Below are positions 1-11,652 of a DNA stretch of 64,000 bases, in pieces (positions within the stretch are counted from its first letter, which is position 1; every line of letters begins with the position of its first letter). Where the stretch lies: NCBI RefSeq assembly GCF_014805685.1, contig NC_060891.1, positions 3,201,001 to 3,265,000 of the forward strand. The letters run 5' to 3'. The position numbers were made by a program, and so were the translations under genes. The stretch is from Silurus meridionalis. Lineage: Eukaryota > Chordata > Actinopteri > Siluriformes > Siluridae. The notes under the pieces are model-generated. The model had not been told where the DNA came from. It saw only the letters and a program-made list of their open reading frames with translations, and did not search any database.

Positions 1-999
1 AACATCAATAAGACGGCTGTGCTAGTGTCAGAGTGAAAAACTGGATTATAAAAGTATCTAATTCTGTCAGAATCGCTAAAACTTTTTTTTTTTGGAACAA
101 CACACACACACACACACACACACCACTTTGATCCGGCAGGTGATGCAAGAAAGCATCCTGTAGCTGAAAAAAATCCATTGTACTTCTCAGAAATATCACA
201 TCAGTTCCTTTAACCAATAAAGCCTTATGTTTGAGTCGACAAAGTATGCAATTCATCTAAAAACCTTGATAAATCCGGGACTTGTGAAAAGTGTCCTAAC
301 GTCCTGGATAGTCTTTTTGCCAGGACACAGTGAAGATGGACGACGAATTGGCTGCAGAGTAGAGATGAGAAATCTGAATCCGTTAAGGGATTCGAATCTT
401 TCTGAATCACTTATTGAAAGCATCCGAGTCTCACGTGTCCCTTGAGTCACATGAGTCAGTCAGGATTCTGCACGCTTTTGCCATGGAATTCCACTAGACG
501 GCACTCACAGAATCCTTGGAATTTACCGAATCCGTGGACTCGGTAAATCGCACTTACAAGTCTCTAGGATCCGGCCAATTATATTTGAGCTTTAAGTTTG
601 AATGAGCCGCTGAATCCCATGGTCCATGTGAATCAGCCAGGACATGTATAGGACCTGAGTTTCTTTCAGAAAAAAAATACAGCAGGAAGTAAACCAAAGA
701 GCTGTCTTGATTCATGATGTATAGTAGTCATGACACTGTTAAGGGGGAAACTTCCTTCTTGAAAAAAAATGTCAAATAAATACTGGATGTTCTGTAGCTC
801 AGACAAGAGTAGTGACAAGAGAATGAGAGATGTTTCTCCTGCAGTTTCTCAAGGAGTTTCCATCAGTTTCTCTGTTTATGAGAATTATTTCTGAACCAGA
901 GTTGGAATTTGAGAGATTCGCTCAGACACGTCATTACAGTCTGCATGTGTCTTTTACGTCTACTGTACAAATGTAGTGAATGATATTTACTGAGTTTAC
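1..999 (-). other. gabrr2 intron 2 (part), no further exon seen
   Basis: Intronic sequence running to the left edge. It holds a (CA)n microsatellite at about 99-123 and short repeats of GAATCC and TGAGTCAC words at 370-620. No exon-like stretch with family motifs was found on either strand. Confidence 0.6.
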
Positions 1000-1106
1000 C
1001 TCCAAAAGCGGGTCTCATGGTGAAGTCATGATCGTCCACCCTGAGTAGCTGCTCTGTTTTCACCTTCCTGGATTTGGTCACATCTGGGGGCTTCTTTGCC
1101 AGAGGG
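1000..1106 (-). CDS. gabrr2: gabrr2 coding exon 2
   Basis: 107 nt between acceptor ttccag (just above 1106) and donor gtaaac (999 downward), ending in phase 1. It encodes PLAKKPPDVTKSRKVK and then TEQLLRVDDHDFTMRPAFG. The HDF.MRP.FGG signature is typical of rho GABA receptor subunits. The next family exon (VDVQVESLDSISEVDM region) is not visible between 1 and 999, so it lies outside the window. Confidence 0.85.
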
Positions 1107-2374
1107 CTGGAAGACAGTGATAACCAAAATTCCACCTTAAACTCTTACCTGAAATTCTGTGATTATATATAATAAAAGAATTCTATTTTAATGATTTATT
1201 TTAAATTCTTTTTTTTTTATTTCATGTAAAAAAAACATAAAAACATTTCACTGCTTAATCCGTATTTCTCTCTCTGCTACTTGCATTCTTTCTTTTTCTT
1301 TCTCTCTCCCTCTTTGTTGAGTTAAACATGCTCCTGAGGTACCAGTGACCAGTGTTCCTGTCTTGCCTGATTTATCTTAATGCCCTACACCTGGGTGGAG
1401 AATTCTTCAATTTGAGACAATCTGTGAAGCTTAGGATGGTTCCCCATATGAACAGCCTAAAGATCCATAAAGTTACTGAGCAAATCAAGGATGGATTTGG
1501 ACTGTAATTAATATTAACAGTCCAATAGGACCACAGGAGGCATGTACAGTTCTGCATTTCAGCACCCATCACTGAACAGCACCTCAACTGGACATTCGGT
1601 GTTTAGGATAAGGACGGGTTTCCTTTTCGAGTCCTTTCAAGGTTTCTTCCTTATGCCAGTTCAGGAAATTTTTCTTTGCCACAGTCGCCACTGACTCGCT
1701 CATTATGGAGAAATTTACAATAATAAGGAATAAATTATAGGTGTTTAACTTATACAGTTTTTTATAACTGCTTTATCTCTGTAAAGCTGTTTTGAGACAA
1801 TGTCCATTGCTAAAAGTGATCTACATTCAAATTAAAATGATGTCCTACTGGATAGGATTATGTACATGACAAAGCAAATCTGAATTGTTTTACAGCATGA
1901 CATTGCTCTCAAAATATTTAAAAAGTATACAATTGTTGACGCATAAGACGAATAAAACACATGTCCCCTTTATCCACCTTTCAGCTGAGATTTACGTTTA
2001 TTCATACCGCTATTAGAAACATTGTAAAACAGCTCATGCCATTTTATTGAATGAAATAAAAAAAATATATAAAAACCCTCATTTAACCATGGAGAGAATT
2101 TCCACTTCCTCATTTGTCGTTTATTTCTATATCTGAGAATTCTGCACTCCAGAGCAATGTGAGAATGGATTTCTATTGTACGTAATAAGCTTTTCTTCTC
2201 AGCCCCTGTGCTGATGTCCTCCATGCAGGAGATTATTTGCTGCGATAGTGGCTTTAGTTGGATGTTGTGTCATCTCAGTGGTAAGTACCAGATGGATGAA
2301 ACGTGCGCCAGACACGTGGCTGGTGTGTGAGGAGCGGCGGGCACAGCATGTGCACAGTGTGTACAGTGCCATGG

Positions 2375-2435
<61 letters not shown>

Positions 2436-2669
2436 AACCAGATGTCTGGGTCATGCTAATTGTTCCCTGGACTTTATCCTTTTATTAAGGGTAAAGCTGA
2501 GTCATATTGGAATTCTGGGATTAGAAAAGAACGGCTTCTATTTTCTCAGTAATAAAAAAAATACTAAAGAAAAACTGTAAGAAATATTATAGTCATCAAA
2601 GCAAACACCTTCATAATAATCCACAATTTGTCTACAAAAAAGACTTCTTGTCTGATGATGTCCTCACTG

Positions 2670-2710
<41 letters not shown>

Positions 2711-2841
2711 TTAAAATCAAGTATCATACAGAGATGATTTTCACAAGGACCCTAGATGATAATCAGCTTTCTTAACAAATGTATCAACTTCCCATCATTC
2801 CTAATTTGTACATTTTTGCATTATTACCTTTTATCATATTT

Positions 2842-2878
<37 letters not shown>

Positions 2879-3112
2879 TGCAAACTGATGACCACAATGA
2901 TCCCAATAATCGAAATCACCACTTCTACCACACATTCACAATCACTGCTCCGGTCAAAATGTTCAACACTGCATTTCATTCATCATCACTATCATCATCA
3001 TCATCATCATCATCATTAGTTTAATTGTTACCATCATCATTTTCTTCATCAGCACCATCATCATTATTGTCATTATTACTATCATTGTTGTCATCATCAT
3101 CTTAATAACTGC

Positions 3113-3144
<32 letters not shown>

Positions 3145-3229
3145 CCATTACCCTCATCATCATCGTCTTCATCACCATCATCATCATCATCAACACCATC
3201 ATTGTCGCCATCATCATCTTAATAACTGC

Positions 3230-3261
<32 letters not shown>

Positions 3262-3275
3262 CCATCATTACCCCC

Positions 3276-3307
<32 letters not shown>

Positions 3308-4441
3308 CATCACCATCATTGTCGTCATCATCATCTTAATAACTGCCATCATCATCATCATCATCATCATCACCACCATCATCGTCATCATCACCATCAT
3401 CATCATCACCATCATTGTCGCCATCATCATCTTAATAACTGCCATCATCATCATCATCATCATCATCACCACCATCATTGTCATCATCTTGATAACTGCC
3501 ATCATTAACATCATCATCATTACCTTCATCATCATCATCATCATCACCATCATTACCCCCATCATCATCATCATCATCATCATCACCATCATTGTTGTCA
3601 TCATCATCTTAATACTCTGCCATCATCATCATCATCATCACCACCATTACCCTTATCATCATCGTCATCATCACCATCATTATCATCATCACCATCATTG
3701 TTGTCATCATCATCTTAATAACTGCCATCATCATCATCATTACCTTCATCATCATCACCATCATTGTCGTCATCATCTTAGTAACTGCCATCATCAACAT
3801 CACCATCATCACCCTCATCATCATCGTCATCATCACCATCATTGTCATTATCATGATCCTAATAACTGCACTCATCATCATCGTCATCACCATTATCATC
3901 ATCATCATCATAATTATCATCATCATCATCATCATCTTAATAACATATTATCATCATCATTATCATCACCATCATTACCTTCATCATCATCATCATCATC
4001 ACTATCATCAGTCTCATTATTTTAATAACTACCATCATCATCACTATCATTATTTTCTTCATCACTCAAATCATCATGATCATATTTATCATTTTAATGA
4101 CCCTCATCATCATCATCATCAACATCATCATCATCACTGCCTCCATAATCATTACCATCATCCTCAATGCAGTGAACACCAACAAACAAACCTGTCATTA
4201 AACTCGTGTTATAATCAGTGGAAGGATTTGGGTCTGAACTGAAGATGCCACATTTCAGCACTGAACTCAGACCTAAGCGCGAGCTTCACTTAGACTTTTT
4301 TAAATCCAGTCCTGGTTTATAGTTGGAGATGAAGAGCAGAACTCACACTCCGCGTTTCTCACGCGCTGCGCTGTGACTCCTGCACTCCTCCACCGGTACC
4401 AGACACAAGGCTACAATCAGCAAGAGCTCCAGAGCAGGCAT
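1000..4441 (-). CDS. gabrr2: GABA-A receptor rho-2-like subunit, 5' part (exons 1-2), gene continues off the left edge
   Basis: Subunit of an inhibitory GABA-gated chloride channel of the Cys-loop family; rho subunits are best known from retinal bipolar cells. Two coding exons are visible on the minus strand. Exon 1 (4441-4347) gives a signal peptide, MPALELLLIVALCLVPVEEC, followed by a short basic stretch. Exon 2 (1106-1000) gives a segment with the hallmarks DVTKSRK, QLLRVDDHDF and MRPAFGG, which match the N-terminal extracellular region of rho subunits just before the PAIPVGVDVQVE block. Residues KK..DVTK.RK are closer to rho-2 than to rho-1. Exon 1 ends in phase 2 (GT/gtgagt), and exon 2 starts after a ttccag acceptor with one base, so the join is in frame. 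The ligand-binding domain and four membrane helices lie beyond position 1. That exon 1 belongs to exon 2 is inferred from phase, strand and signal peptide. A fish a/b copy cannot be assigned. Confidence 0.75.
2375..2432. repeat. (TG)n microsatellite
   Basis: Near-perfect TG dinucleotide run of almost 60 bases in gabrr2 intron 1, ending in GCGCG. Confidence 0.95.
2978..4160. repeat. CAT trinucleotide complex with higher-order units
   Basis: About 1.2 kb of CAT runs interrupted by a recurring word, CTTAATAACTGCCATC. Copies sit near 3100, 3210, 3333, 3430, 3487 (CTTGATAACTGCC), 3608, 3715 and 3777, giving irregular higher-order units of roughly 60-125 bp. Simple CAT slippage alone would not keep this word, so larger blocks were duplicated as well. 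Confidence 0.9.
4347..4441 (-). CDS. gabrr2: gabrr2 coding exon 1 (signal peptide)
   Basis: 95 nt: 31 codons plus two bases, with a consensus donor gtgagt immediately after (4346-4341). It encodes a leucine-rich hydrophobic core followed by a polar region (SHSAAREKRG), as expected for a secreted N-terminus. The start was chosen as the first ATG of the open frame; upstream in-frame codons contain no other ATG. A separate minus-strand uORF of eight codons starts at 4506. Confidence is lower than for exon 2 because signal peptides are poorly conserved. Confidence 0.6.
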
Positions 4442-4485
4442 CCTGCGCTTCAGCCTCCTGCGCTTCAGCCTCCTGCGCTTCACCG
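4441..4485 (-). repeat. 15-bp tandem triplet overlapping the gabrr2 start codon
   Basis: Minus-strand unit GAAGCGCAGGAGGCT twice, then GAAGCGCAGGATGCC. The third unit differs by AGG to ATG, and that ATG is the chosen start codon of gabrr2. Confidence 0.85.
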
Positions 4486-4640
4486 CTGCCTTCGGATCAT
4501 CGCCATGAACTCGGACCAGGGATCGGAGGCATCGCTCCGGTCAGAGCGCGCGACAGGCTGCACCGCGCATCGCTATGGCAACCGTTTAAATCTCACCGCT
4601 ATAAGTACTCCTCCTGCTCACGCGCCCTATTGGTCATAAA
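4442..4640 (-). promoter_or_regulatory. Probable gabrr2 5' UTR and promoter
   Basis: GC- and CpG-rich stretch immediately upstream of the gabrr2 start. On the minus strand, reading toward the gene, it has a CCAAT box (4633-4629), a TATA-like CTTATAG near 4605, a TTTAAA at 4585-4590 and an X-box-like GGTTGCCATAGCGATGC (4583-4567). A 15-bp unit repeated three times (4441-4485) lies in the leader. The transcription start is not directly visible; these motifs only suggest it lies near 4500-4580. Confidence 0.4.
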
Positions 4641-6887
4641 ACAGGTTGCCAGATTAAACTGTATGGGGTACACTTCGGGTTGCCAGATCGTTTGCACTGG
4701 TAAAAAAAAGGCTAAAAAAAAAAAAAAAGAAAAAACTGCAGAATGACATGGTCAAAATTGCATAGTAGTTTAATAGTCATAATAATTTGCATATTAGAAG
4801 TTACATAAAGGAACATGCATGATTATACAGATTCAGCTATAGCACACATTACCTGACTTCTGCAAAATTCCAACAAGCAAAGGTGCTTAGTGATTGGTTA
4901 ATTGGGAAAATGTCTCATCAGTGTTGTTTAATAAGGAATAATAATGATCAGTGATTTGTACATTGGGAAAATGTTGAGTCGGTAGTTGGATAATTAGGAA
5001 CGATGGTAATCGGTGACATTATTTGGGAATAATGTTGATCTGTGTTTCATTTTTTGGAACAATGTTGATCAAAAATTCATAACTAAGACGACATCCAAGC
5101 ATCAGTACCTGATCATTAGGGATGGACTTTAGACTCTGAGACTGTCTAGTGGTAAGTCGGGTAAATCCTCTCCGTGAAGTTGAAATATACATCCGTTCCA
5201 TTTTATTAGGCAAAAAACTTCCTGGCAGTGTTCCTCTGAGGTAAACACCCCCTGCTGTATGTCCCACAGTTCTCCATTCTCACATTTTGAGCTATTTCTG
5301 ATTGTGAATCAGATTACCTTTACTTAGCTTTGTGAGATAACTCTGACGGAAATTGGATTCTTTCATGTCTGGCACAGCTTCTTTACAAAGAAATCACACC
5401 GGTGTGTCTGAGCTAAGAACAAACAGGTCCTCTTTAAACCGTCTTCGTTCGGTGTCCCCTGTGTCCCCTTCATCAATGCGAGCCACACAGGTGACTTTGG
5501 AGAGATTTCTATGAATGATGTGTTTCATTTCTGCTCCATGTTTGCAAAAAATCACAAACTAATGCTGCTCTGATGATGGAAAGGCTAAGTGTTTGTGTTT
5601 TATACGTAGGGTCTGTGTTATTTTGTGTTTAGTAGGTCGTGTGAAATGAAAGCCCTGAAAAGCAAGCACTAAATAAACAATCACATGAAATCATTTAGGA
5701 GGAAAGCATCACAATCTGGCAACCCGATGTACATAAACCTATACAGATGTATTAAGGTTTCACAAAGGACTTATTTTAAATAATAAGTATATTAAAAATA
5801 ATAAGTATAGTAAAAAATCATTACTCTAGACAGTGATGTTAAAAAAAGATTGTATATGAATATATATTGGAAAAAATGGTGAATGGTTAATTGAGGACAA
5901 TGCTGCGTAGTGATTGGTTAATTGGGAAGTATGGTTCAGTGATTGACATCCAGATGTGATTTACACTTGACATCTACTGTATGAAGCCCTTAATCACAAT
6001 GAGCTTATGTATAGTAATGCATGATTATACAGTTTCAGCAATAGCACACATTACCTGACTTCTGCAAATTTTATTTTAACCCTTTAAATATGCCAAAAAA
6101 AAGCAATATATCTATTTGGACTCCATAAATACATTCAGCTTACTTATCCCAGAGGGTGTGTGATATTTTAGGAATACCCCAGTGGTCTCTAATCTTTGGA
6201 ATAACCTCCGTTGTTTCTGGGTTGTGTTTGGTGCCTTGGGCCTCGTCGCTCCTCAGAAATGAAGCCACAGCAGCAGATGGTGTGTCACTTTTACACACAT
6301 CCTCCCTCCCTCTCACGCACTCAGCTTTGCGGCTGCTGCGGTTTCGGCTTATCTGGGATTTCAAGGCGATTCCCTGCGGCTACTCCTAAACTCTGCGTCC
6401 ACGCCGTGCCTGATACCGAACCCCAGTCCCGGTCCCCAAAGCAGCTCTTATGTATAACATATCTTTTAATATTTAAAGAATAAAATCTGGCATCTTTTTA
6501 ATGTGTGTGTGTGTGGGTGGGTTTGTGGTGATGCACCTTTATCAACTTGACAAGTTCGGATTTGCATTTAATATTAAAGGCAATTTCATTTGAACTAATA
6601 TGCAAACCATATAATATTTATTTTCTGATTTTAATTTTATGTCGTCTTGCTAGTAAATGCTATAAATGATTAATTGTATATCATTTGATTTATATAATGT
6701 GACAGACATTCTTATGGGCAAATAACTTGTGCAAAATATTTGTACTTACCCTTATTTTATTATTATTAGTAGTATTATTAATAAATAAATTAAAACTTAA
6801 ATATGTTAAATGTTCTAATGTTTTAAATACACTTAAATCCCAGGGTAAATGTACCGTGCTGTGCACTGTATATTATATACACCACTG
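4641..6887. other. Intergenic, old duplicated sequence, no gene seen
   Basis: Contains recurring GTGATTGGTTAATTGGG-like words near 4890 and 5910, and a longer segment beginning TGCATGATTATACAG that occurs at about 4817 and again at about 6018. The word TCTGGCAACCCGA (about 5713) is the reverse complement of TCGGGTTGCCAGA (about 4676), so older repeat copies lie in both orientations. Open frames at 6140-6480 have no recognisable domain. Confidence 0.5.
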
Positions 6888-7550
6888 GCCCTAACCCTTA
6901 ACCCTGATCCCCAACCCTAATCCTAAACCCAAACCTTGACTGCTAAAACAAATCTCTTACCCTAACCCCTTAAACCTAAACCCTTATCTTAAGCCTTGAT
7001 GTTAACCCTCAACCTATACCCCAGCCCCATAACCCTAACCCTTAACCCTGATCCCCAACCCTAAACCTAAACCTAAACCCTAAGATTAACTCTAAACATA
7101 ATCTTTAAATGTAACCTCTAACACTAACCCTATCCTCCAACTCTAAACCTAAACCCTAACCTTAACTCCCAAGACAAATTTCTAATCCTACCCCTACACC
7201 TAACCCCTAACCCCAACCCTAAACCCTAACCTTAACTCTGAAGCTTAGTCTCTATCCCTAACCACCTAACCCCTAATCCAAACCCCCAACCCTAAGACTA
7301 AACCCAAACTGTAACTCCTTACACTAATCTCTAACCCTAACTCCTCATCCGACTTAAAACTAACTCCCTAACCCTAAACCCTAAGTCTAACCCCTTAAAC
7401 CCAAACCCCAAACCCATACCCTAACCTCTTAAGCCTTACTGCCTAACTATAGAGTAAACCAAAACTCTAATCTCTAAGCCCTGAACCTACCCCCAAACTC
7501 TAACATGACTTTAACCCCTAATCCCTAAACTCTAAACCCTAATAAATACC
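6888..7550. repeat. Degenerate interstitial telomere-like (CCCTAA)n block
   Basis: About 660 bp dominated by CCCTAA, ACCCTAAC and CCTAAACC words on the plus strand, with many one- and two-base deviations. The vertebrate telomere repeat is TTAGGG, i.e. CCCTAA on the other strand. It is flanked by ordinary unique and repeat DNA on both sides, so it is interstitial and not a chromosome end. Confidence 0.8.
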
Positions 7551-8084
7551 CCTGTTTTCCAAAGAAAAGGTGTGTTAAAAGTCAGAAAATGTATTAAGTT
7601 CTTGAATTTTTCCAAATAACAAATTCCTGGCCTGACAAGGTCAATGTTTTAAGGTTTAATTATAGCCTAGTGCTTTAGTTTAGACCTTACAAATGTGAAC
7701 TTTTGCACATGCCACAATCATAATAATCATTTTTTTTATTGGTAAGTTCATCAAATATAAATGGACTGTTGATGAATTATGTACATTTTGCTTTAGAGGC
7801 TGTGTTTACTGCTTTTCACTTCAAAGGGGTGTGCAAACTTTTCACACACTATTTGAATACACATTAGTAAAGTGTCCACTGACTGGAAATAAGCAACACG
7901 AAGTCTTATTTAAATTAGAAAGAGTTTAAAAGGGCCCACATGCCTGCAGTGTGATGAAAGAAGTCAAATAAATACTTATTGGGAATCAGAAGAACTTGAG
8001 AACCCGTGTTTTTAAACAAGACGCGTCCCGAAAGTGACAAACGGAGGTTTTCATAGGCTTTTACAGGATGAAAATATCGTTCAA
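7551..8084. other. Intergenic, nothing recognised
   Basis: AT-rich unique-looking sequence. No exon motif, simple repeat or transposon hallmark was seen on either strand. Confidence 0.5.
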
Positions 8085-8450
8085 GTAGTAGTCGGAGTAT
8101 GAATATTGAGTATGAGTATTGAAACACCTGAATTTTTTACTCATATGTGGTTTTTCCACACAACTGTATAGGAGATTTTTGGAAGGGGTATCATGAAATT
8201 ATCCCTTCAATTGAACTAGGAGACCCAAACCTCTTCCAGCATGACAATGCCCCTGAGCACAAAGCCTGCTCCTTGAAGATATGCTTTCCATTGATTGGAG
8301 TGGAAGATCTGAGTGTCCTTCTATAGAAAACCCTCTAGACCACCTATGGAATGAAATGGAATGCTGAAAGAATCTCCACAACTATCCACAAGCGCACTCC
8401 AAAATCTAGTGGAACATCTTCCCACTAAAGGTTCATAGGAACCCTGATGT
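8085..8450 (+). mobile_element. Tc1/mariner-like transposon remnant (family B)
   Basis: Degraded copy of a repeat that recurs throughout the window. It begins with GTATTG.AACACCTGAATTTT and contains CCAGCATGACAATGCCCCTG, which reads QHDNAP in one frame, as in IS630/Tc1/mariner transposases (QHDNAP.H). It ends with AAAATCTAGTGGAACATCTTCC, reading LVEHLP as in the C-terminus (LV..LPRRVE). Stops and frameshifts break the frame. The family call rests on these short motifs. Confidence 0.55.
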
Positions 8451-9284
8451 TAGTCTACATTTTCTTAAAGTTATGAAATTTGAATGACTGATTGGAAAGT
8501 AAGGAAGATTTTGACCAAATTCTTGTTCTGCCATCACTCTAGCACCACCATCAGTTAGATTTGGGCCTAATTTGGAAGATGATCTAAACCTTTGAAATGT
8601 GTGTCCAGAATTTTAAAGCCAGTTATAGCCTGGATTTAAGACTAGTGCAGCCAAAGATGTCATTATTCACCTACTTCTTCTACTTTCCACCATTTTTAAT
8701 TGTGTCCAAAAAATATCCCATCACTCCTGCTATAGATTTTGTCCAATCGTCACTACATTTGGCAGGCGTCTTCAGAGTAAGACAAAAGTTCTCAGTAGAA
8801 ATTGCAGACTTTTAGTGAAGCATCTTCCATGATGATGATTACATTTTCTGTTTCACTTTGGTCTGATTTCTGGGTCTATACAGTCACAAATAAGCTGAAA
8901 TAAAAATACATGAGAATGAAATGACCCTTGGCTGGCTTATAGAAAAAGAAAAAAAAAGGAATGATGAAACACGATGGAAACGCATTAGCATCTCGTTGCA
9001 AATCGAAGGCGCAAGATCCCCCTTTGCTTTGTCATCACTTCTATTTCTTTTGTCTCTGGCAAAAAACCAAATGACCTCCTTGTGAAAAACACTTTAGGAC
9101 TCTGTGGTCGGTTTTTACCTCTGCTGCATCCTAATTATTTCCTCAGCCACAAACAATCCTGTTTGTTGTGTCTGGATCTTACATTCTTAAGATGCTTTTC
9201 AGACAAGAATCTGCTTAAAGGTTGGACTTTACCACAGAGTGTTTCAAGGGCTTGCATGAGCATCCAAAAATACAAAATGGCAAA
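8451..9284. other. Intergenic, weak repeat similarity
   Basis: The stretch around 8525-8800 (TAGCACCACCATC, CCTAATTTGGAAGATG) resembles 43430-43700 in this window, suggesting an old dispersed repeat. No coding exon was recognised. Confidence 0.35.
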
Positions 9285-9640
9285 TAATTTTAATTCAATT
9301 TAATTTTATTTGCATAGCACTTTTTACAATGGACTCAAAAGCATTTTAAATTTATTGTGTATACTGTAAGGTAGTGAGTGACTATGGCAAGAAAAAACTC
9401 CCTGAGATGTAGGAAGAAACTATGAGTTGTGTAGTAATAAGTGTGTAAATGTAGAACTATTCATGCAACCTGTGGTCCTGAAACATTTTAGTAGACTGTT
9501 GGTATTAATTACAGTCCGAAACAATCCTCAAAGTGCTTGGGGGGCTGAGTGGCTTCATAAATCTTCAGTCTGTGTGGAACCATCCCCAGCTGCACGGAGT
9601 GATCTCATTTAAGGACTCTTTCCAGAGGTAAGACGTCAGG
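9285..9640 (+). repeat. Interspersed repeat, family A
   Basis: Copy of a dispersed element starting AATTTTATTTGCATAGCAC, with CTATGGCAAGAAAAAACTCC and AATTACAGTCCGAAACAATCC further on. Better copies lie at 27725-28110 and 29454-29840. Its class is unknown to me and no protein is encoded. Confidence 0.6.
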
Positions 9641-10804
9641 ATGAACCAGGCAGATTTGAAGAGAAGAAAGGACTGGAACACTGGAAGCTCAGGGGGATGT
9701 TTACTCGACAGAGAAATAGGTGGCTGCCGGCCAGTATAAAAAAAAAAAAATGCCTGCCATTCAATGACTCTCGGTTTTCAAAACATGCCGAGGCTTTCAA
9801 TCATGTGCATTCATGTTGGTTATTTACGCTATATAGAAAAAACAATTTCGTCCATTTCTTCTCACTCTTCTGGGAAGATGTTCTACTAGATTTGGGAGTG
9901 TGCAGATTTGTGCTCATTCAGCTACATTCCAATTCATTCCAAAGGTGTTTAACGTCGCAAAACAAAAGTGACAGAAAAGCTCTCACATTTTTTCGCCATT
10001 CAGCAATGTTCATGGTATACAGTAAAGCGAGGATTTTTATATAACCAGACATCACTGAGCGTGGTCTATGTGATACTTCACAACGACAACAGCGTGTCTT
10101 TTCTTTCTCAAGAACGCACCGTACGACCGACACTTCCCGCAATAAGTAACGATGGCATTCTCCGTCGCAACACGATTTTTTATCTCGTCTCCCGAAGCTA
10201 CTTTAATCTTTTTTCTTTCCCTTTCTCCCGGCGCACAATAACCAAATCCTAAATTGTTCTAACAAGACACGCTAAAAGAGAAACGCCTGCTGTTTGATGT
10301 CTAATGGTTCAGATCACAAGTCTTTTTGAAGTCAAATTATATTTTCCAATTAGCCCAGAGGTCAACATCCCAATTCTAAATCCCGTTCTTTTGATTAAAG
10401 TTCGTGTTTGCTGACGGAATAATGACATTGTCTTTCGCACCCCCCTATCAAAAAAAAAAAAGTAAAGAAAAGAACGCAGCAGGCGCCTGAATGATAATGA
10501 AGAGCGTGTTCGGGCAAATAGTAAAGTGAGTTAAGGACAAAAAGGCTCTTTGTGACAACAAACACTTTAACAAGGGAAATACTCGGGATTCGTCGACACC
10601 GATGGCTCGGGAAGGAAAGGCTGGGTGGCATGTGCTGTTTTACGAGGCAGGAAGTGAATACGCAAATGTGCGATTAAGACAGTGTAGAGTTTAACCAGGC
10701 CAAAGGAGCATGTAGCCAAAAAATAGACTGATCACAATCACACTTTTGTATCTTATTATACAGAATGGATTCATAATCCTTTCTATTCGTATATGTCTTC
10801 GCCA
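9641..10804. other. Intergenic with a family B fragment
   Basis: 9855-9955 holds a minus-oriented fragment of the Tc1-like family B repeat (GGGAAGATGTTCTACTAG, CATTCCAAAGGTGTTT). The rest, including CpG-containing DNA at 10060-10650, has open frames without recognisable domains. Confidence 0.4.
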
Positions 10805-11000
10805 ACATATCTATACTAAAGCAGGTGGTAGCTCTGTGGTTAAGGCTCTGGGTTATTTAGCGGAAAGTTTTTGGTTTAAGCCACCTTTGGGGCCCTTAAG
10901 CAAGGCCCTTAACCCTCTGTTGGGCGCTGTAACATGGCCGAACCTGCTTCCTACATTGCTTGAATATGATAAGAATTATCTATAAAGTATTCTAAAAAAA
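10805..11000 (+). mobile_element. tRNA-derived SINE copy
   Basis: Starts with a tRNA-like A-box region (GGTGGTAGCTCTGTGGTTAA), followed by the widespread fish SINE word GGGCCCTTAAGCAAGGCCCT. The same core occurs at 20625-20660 (plus) and 12520-12560 (minus). Confidence 0.55.
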
Positions 11001-11024
11001 ATTGGATTGGGGGAATCGGGACAC

Positions 11025-11225
11025 CAGTTCAATTCAAGTTTATTCTGAAGCGTTTTTCGCAACGGACGTCGTCTCAAAGCGGCTTTATAGAACGTAAGAA
11101 TTATAGAACAGAAATTGAAATAAGTGAACTATGTGCATTTATCCTCAATGCGCAAACCTGGAGTGACTGTGGCAAGGAAAAACTTCCTTAGAAAGTATGA
11201 GTAAGAAACCGGAAGAGGAACCAGA
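11025..11225 (+). repeat. Interspersed repeat, family A (partial)
   Basis: AATTCAAGTTTATTCTGAAGCG, TCTCAAAGCGGCTTTATAG and TGACTGTGGCAAGGAAAAAC match the family A order seen at 27725. It is cut off at AACCAGACTCAAAGG by the following CAGA/GATA array. Confidence 0.6.
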
Positions 11226-11228
11226 CTC

Positions 11229-11450
11229 AAAGGCAGGCAGACAGACAGACAGACAGACAGACAGGCAGGCAGACAGACAGACAGACAGGCAGGCAGACAG
11301 ACAGACAGGCAGACAGACAGACAGACAGACAGGCAGGCAGACAGACAGACAGACAGACAGGCAGGCAGGCAGACAGACAGACAGAGACAGACAGACAGGA
11401 AGACAGTCAGGCAGACAGACAGAGACAGACAGACAGGCAGGCAGACAGAC

Positions 11451-11522
<72 letters not shown>
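11229..11522. repeat. (CAGA)n/(GATA)n compound microsatellite
   Basis: About 225 bp of CAGA/CAGG tetranucleotides followed by about 15 perfect GATA units. The open frames here (TDRQTDRQ, CLSVCLSV) are repeat artefacts. Confidence 0.95.
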
Positions 11523-11523
<1 letters not shown>

Positions 11524-11652
11524 CAGTGGTGTGATTTCTTATTTTTTTGAATGTTTGTCACACTTTAATGTTTTAGATCATCAAACTCATTTAAATATTA
11601 GTAAAAGATACACAAGTGAACACAACATACAGGTTTTAAATGAAGGTTTTTA

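Larger units (their letters stand above)
1107..4346 (-). other. gabrr2 intron 1, microsatellite-rich
   Basis: 3.24-kb intron. It contains a reverse copy of the AAGCAGCTTTACA-type interspersed repeat (about 1580-1830), a (TG)n run (2375-2432), and CAT/ATG trinucleotide tracts at 2671-2709, 2838-2877 and 2978-4160. All open frames in the CAT tracts (poly-Met, poly-His, poly-Ser, poly-Ile) are repeat artefacts. Confidence 0.6.

Noticed and set aside
2963..4242. Long open frames of poly-Met, poly-His, poly-Ile and poly-Ser
   Set aside because: They are translations of CAT trinucleotide repeats in all frames, with no splice signals or non-repeat domains.
6140..6483. Overlapping open frames of 74-90 codons on both strands
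   Set aside because: No family motif, splice context or codon pattern to support a gene.
6888..7550. True chromosome end
   Set aside because: Ordinary sequence continues on both sides and the repeat is strongly degenerate.
11145..11561. Open frames TDRQTDRQ and CLSVCLSV on both strands
   Set aside because: Translations of the CAGA/GATA microsatellite.
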